Positions 17,351 through 20,273 of a DNA stretch of 20,273 nt are shown piece by piece. The DNA lies in NCBI GenBank assembly GCA_011763485.2, contig JAANSK020286047.1:1-20273 (forward strand), read 5' to 3'. The DNA is from Isoetes engelmannii (Eukaryota; Streptophyta; Lycopodiopsida; Isoetales; Isoetaceae). Positions within the stretch are counted from its first letter, which is position 1; each line of letters begins with the position of its first letter. The position numbers and the translations under genes were made by a program. Under the pieces are notes generated by a model. It did not search any database. It was given only the letters and a program-made list of their open reading frames with translations, and was not told where the DNA came from.

Positions 17351-18491
17351 TCAAAAACTACGTTTAGCTACAGGTTGATCTCCAGGTTCATCTGCATCCA
17401 ACCTTCCCATATCAGTATATACAGGTTGATCTCCAGGTTCATCTGCATCCAACCTTCCCATATCAGTATATCCTTGTAGCCGCAGGACATCCCTAGAAAC
17501 CATGATAAATGACGGTCTTAAATGTAATTCCAGCAGACAAAAACATGGAGTTTCAGAAATGAAAGGAGAAAAAAATGTATCCTTAGATAATTAATAAACC
17601 ATATTCAACTAGAAGAAGCATTTGGAAATTCAGAAACAAGATGAACTGCGAGCAAATTCCTGATAGCACATAGATGTGAGAAGATGTTTTTCCACTTAAT
17701 TTTCTGCAACTTCTAACAGCGCTACTTCTGTTTCAACTGTGGGTATGAACCGATTAAATAGTATCCATGTATTGTGGCTATAAACCCATCAAACCACGTC
17801 CATGTATAGTTTGTAGCTAGGAAGGGAACTAAACAACTACGCCCTAGTCTATAGTTACATCATGCACGTGAAATAAAGTTCCAGTTAGAAAATGCTTGAA
17901 TATAGGAGATCAAATATTTGGACCAGCAAAGCTTACCTCAAGAAGCATTGGAAATTCAATGTAGCTTTCAGAATATGATGAAGCCTATAAGTCTGAAAAG
18001 AAAAAAATTATGTGTTATAACATGCTATTCATCTCTGTGACACTATATCTTCTGCCCTGTTTCCAAGCACGGAGCATGCTATTCATCTCTGCCTCACTAT
18101 ATCTTCTACCCTGCTTGCAAGGATGCAGCACATTAAGAACATAGGAAGCAAAGAAATGACCTAACATGCTTATATCTTACCTGCTTAGCGGAATGTCAAA
18201 TCAAATTTGGAGATGAAAAGTTTCTTACACAGAGACATAGACATGGTGCGTGAGAGCACTCTGCCGACATACCTGCTACACAAAAAGGAATCATAGTCAA
18301 GTAAGAGAGATGGGCAGGATTTGCAAGAATCTACAGAGGGCGTATTCCAGATCCTAGGGATGTTGTGCACGGATTTTGATATGACAATACTAAATTTTCA
18401 GTACTAAACCTAAACTCATACCGGGGGATGCAGGCTCTGCGCTCCAACAAGGAGCCATAGAACCGAAAACTGTTTTGGGTGGGAAAGCCAT
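17351..18491 (-). CDS. Hypothetical four-exon gene for a 104-residue protein with a 17-residue tandem repeat
   Basis: I do not recognise this protein. The model joins 18422-18491, 18229-18275, 17937-17992 and 17351-17492 (315 nt including TGA). All three introns are GT-AG (donors GTATGAG, GTAAGAA, GTAAGC; acceptors GTGTAG, TTTTCAG, TTTCTAG) and phases match at each join. The N-terminus is small and Cys/Ser/Pro-containing (MAFPPKTVFGSMAP). The middle is YRLHHILKATLNFQ. The C-terminal exon starts DVLRLQG and repeats YTDMGRLDADEPGDQPV twice exactly before AKRSF and the stop. The acidic repeat unit looks like ordinary soluble protein. No membrane segment or signal peptide is clear. A GC-richer leader precedes the ATG and would be the 5' UTR. 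The whole could instead be a decayed fragment of a larger gene, so I hold the model loosely. Confidence 0.35.
17370..17471 (-). repeat. Perfect 51-bp tandem duplication
   Basis: Copies 17370-17420 and 17421-17471 are identical over all 51 bases. The unit is a multiple of three and stays open on the minus strand, adding exactly 17 residues in the last exon of the hypothetical gene. Perfect identity implies a recent event. Confidence 0.95.
18021..18128 (-). repeat. Imperfect 54-bp tandem duplication
   Basis: Copies 18021-18074 and 18075-18128 share catgctattcatctctg, cactatatcttct and ccctg blocks and differ at roughly ten positions. On the minus strand one frame is open through both copies (GRRYSEAEMNSM then GRRYSVTEMNSM). 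In my gene model they fall in intron 2. They might instead be an exon I could not place, because no GT donor follows the second copy. Confidence 0.85.
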
Positions 18492-18640
18492 AGAAACCAA
18501 AGAACAGAATCCTAAGTAGCCGCAGAAGCCAAAGCGCAAGTCCCCTTGAAGCTTAGCCACAGCAGCCGAAAGCTTAGAACATGACAGAAGAAACCGACGG
18601 AGGAGATTTTTTGGGACACGTGTCACTTGAAAAAAATAAT
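18492..18640 (-). promoter_or_regulatory. Candidate 5' leader and proximal promoter of the hypothetical gene
   Basis: A perfect palindrome gacacgtgtc with a G-box core lies at 18615-18624, about 124 bp upstream of the proposed ATG. Between them the minus strand is C/T-rich in the manner of plant leaders and contains a minimal upstream frame ATG-TTC-TAA at 18574-18582. G-boxes bind bZIP and bHLH factors. Use here is inferred. Confidence 0.4.
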
Positions 18641-19210
18641 AGATTGCGGCTCAGGAACTAAACGACACCTGGAAAATGAAAAAGATTTACATAGGAAGGA
18701 TAAAGCCACACAAGGGTTTCTAAAAAAACATAAAATCCCTATCCCTATAGGGTGTACCTATCCCTTTACCCTTGGAATATAACGTGCATTTGACTACGTT
18801 AAGGCTGTCTTAAAAGATTATAAAGTTATACAATACAAGATTCTCCTCTCCTAGATGATACAACCAAATATAGGATATCTAATTCATGCAAGTTACACAA
18901 ATATATTGTATATAGAAGGCAATCCTATTATCACGTTTTCTCTTTTTATGTGATTAAAAGTTTACGCTCTAATTTGTTATATATTTGCAATTAAAATCAC
19001 ACATCATATAAACCTCTTCTTAACTATTATAGTTTAACAAGCATATCTTAGTCCTTGTAATTGATATATATGCATGTTCTTTTCGTATCGACTTTCAGAT
19101 AACAGGAGATTGTATACCTACGGGGACACTTGCTTGATGGACTTTCATTTTAACCACAGTGCCCACACTTCAAAATCCTACCATCCCCTTGCCCCAAGCC
19201 TGCATTTCTG
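18641..19210. other. AT-rich intergenic, no gene recognised
   Basis: There is a short ccctatccctataggg palindromic patch near 18738-18751; otherwise low-complexity A/T sequence without frames of note. Confidence 0.45.
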
Positions 19211-19947
19211 TTAGTTTTTATTTTTCTTTTCACTGATGTAATATTGAGCTAAGGCATCATCAAACATACTTTCAACTATTCTATAGGAACTGCTATTAAC
19301 ATCATACAACAACTTAGTAACAGAAGGAACAGCATTAACAGAATCAAGGGCTTTAGGAGCACTGGTGGAGGAATGATCAGAGTTGGATAACAAGGATTGT
19401 GAGTGTAAAACAGGGGCAATGAAGCTAGAGGAAGTAGAGAATGATGGGACTGAAATGGTATTGCATGAATAGTCTCCTTTTTGCTGGCAGTCATCTTCCT
19501 GATTATGAGTATTGTGGTCAGTTGTCATGATCTCTTGTTCTTTATGGTTGTTGATGGAGACTTGAAGATCTTCAAACTGCTGGCCAATGTCTTTACATCT
19601 TTCAATGATCTGCTGTTGTACCACACTCTCCTTTTCTTGTTATGCACAAGAATTAGTATCAGAATACTTGGTAGACGAGTTGATAGTAGTGATGCTTGTA
19701 CTCTTTTCCATTAAGCTCTTAAAAATTTTACTCCCTTTTATCAAAAGAGAATCATAATCCTTATCAGAACACTCTTGCAGAATATGGAATGGATTATCAT
19801 CTCCATATACTTCAAGAGGTTCATTTGATTCATGTTGGAGAAGGTCAGATGAAGGAATGTTATCTGGTGCAGGAACCTGGTCAGAAGTTGAGAATGTAAT
19901 CTTTGTAGATAATTCCAATCCTTCTTCAGTATTCTCTTTTTGTTTTG
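19211..19947 (-). pseudogene. Decayed minus-strand reading frame of unknown origin, possibly a LINE ORF1
   Basis: One frame runs from about 19947 to a stop at 19640, then resumes in the same frame to 19211, so a single TAA divides about 245 codons. The product is acidic and Ser/Thr/Gln-rich, with DDNPFHILQ in the first part and a heptad-like stretch (QQQIIERCKDIGQQFEDLQ) in the second. It ends in a lysine-rich tail. The composition and the NPF-type motif resemble the linker part of plant LINE ORF1 proteins, but no zinc knuckle or reverse transcriptase follows downstream. It could also be part of a host gene. No start codon context supports it. Confidence 0.3.
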
Positions 19948-19979
19948 AACAATGTTATTATATTATTATGGAAGAAGTA

Positions 19980-20223
19980 AATTTTAGGAGCAGAGAATTT
20001 CGTCGAAGAAATTTTTAGGCGACCACTCGTGGGAGTGGCGACAGAATTTCGAGCGAAATTCTCTTGCTCCTGAAAATTCTTCAATGAAATTTCAGGGACC
20101 TTGAAATTTGGCTTTCTCGACATGCCTTTCTCAGTTTTTCAGCCTTAGCATCACCTAGCAAAAATCGACATAAAGTTTTGGATTGTAAAAACATGTTGAT
20201 CTGGGCGAAATTTCAAGGTCCCT
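19980..20223. repeat. Palindrome-rich stretch with GAAATTTC-type motifs
   Basis: A perfect 16-bp inverted repeat pairs agggaccttgaaattt (20094-20109) with 20208-20223. Inside the left part are gaatttcg-ag-cgaaattc (20044-20061) and ccactc-gtgg-gagtgg (about 20025-20040). Similar AAATTTC-rich runs occur in grass transposable elements, so this is probably the edge of one that extends beyond the window. Its class cannot be decided here. Confidence 0.6.
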
Positions 20224-20273
20224 AAACTTTCGTTAGAGAAGAAGGGGATAAACACCCCTGAGAGCCCATTACC

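Overview
The window looks like nuclear DNA of a flowering plant, most likely a grass. This is inferred from three things: an intron-rich plastid-type cyclophilin gene with plant splice signals, a degraded plant L1-clade LINE, and a Tourist-like MITE with TAA target duplications. The background is AT-rich and gene-poor. I see no bacterial-style operons, CRISPR arrays, tRNA genes or rRNA genes.

Layout from left to right. Positions 1-303 hold the C-terminal end of a LINE ORF2 on the minus strand, running off the left edge. A 276-bp Tourist-like MITE lies at 976-1251. Positions 1260-4100 are intergenic with many short tandem duplications, a 24-bp minisatellite and two copies of a short GC-rich palindrome. 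The one clearly intact gene is a cyclophilin peptidyl-prolyl isomerase on the minus strand (4343-6440, six coding exons, 258 codons), with a perfect 18-bp hairpin about 95 bp past its stop. Only about 150 bp upstream of its start codon is the poly(A) tail of an L1-type LINE in the same orientation (6590 to about 11650). That LINE carries ORF1, endonuclease, reverse transcriptase and C-terminal zinc-binding remnants broken by several stops and frameshifts.

Beyond the LINE, a promoter-like repeat (11651-11796) is followed on the plus strand by a decayed exon fragment of the CCT epsilon chaperonin gene (11970-12094). A second copy of the same repeat lies in the same orientation at 15519-15673. 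Between and after them are long AT-rich stretches in which I find no convincing gene. On the minus strand at 17351-18491 I can build a four-exon model for an unrecognised 104-residue protein. All its junctions are GT-AG and in phase, and its last exon holds a perfect 51-bp (17-residue) tandem duplication. The right edge (19211-20273) holds a decayed minus-strand reading frame and a palindrome-rich stretch that probably belongs to a repeat continuing outside the window.

I find no new multi-gene system. The points most worth following are the altered active-site pocket of the cyclophilin and the LINE insertion at its promoter, the hypothetical gene with the in-frame duplication, the duplicated promoter-like repeat around the CCT epsilon fragment, and the unusual density of short tandem duplications.
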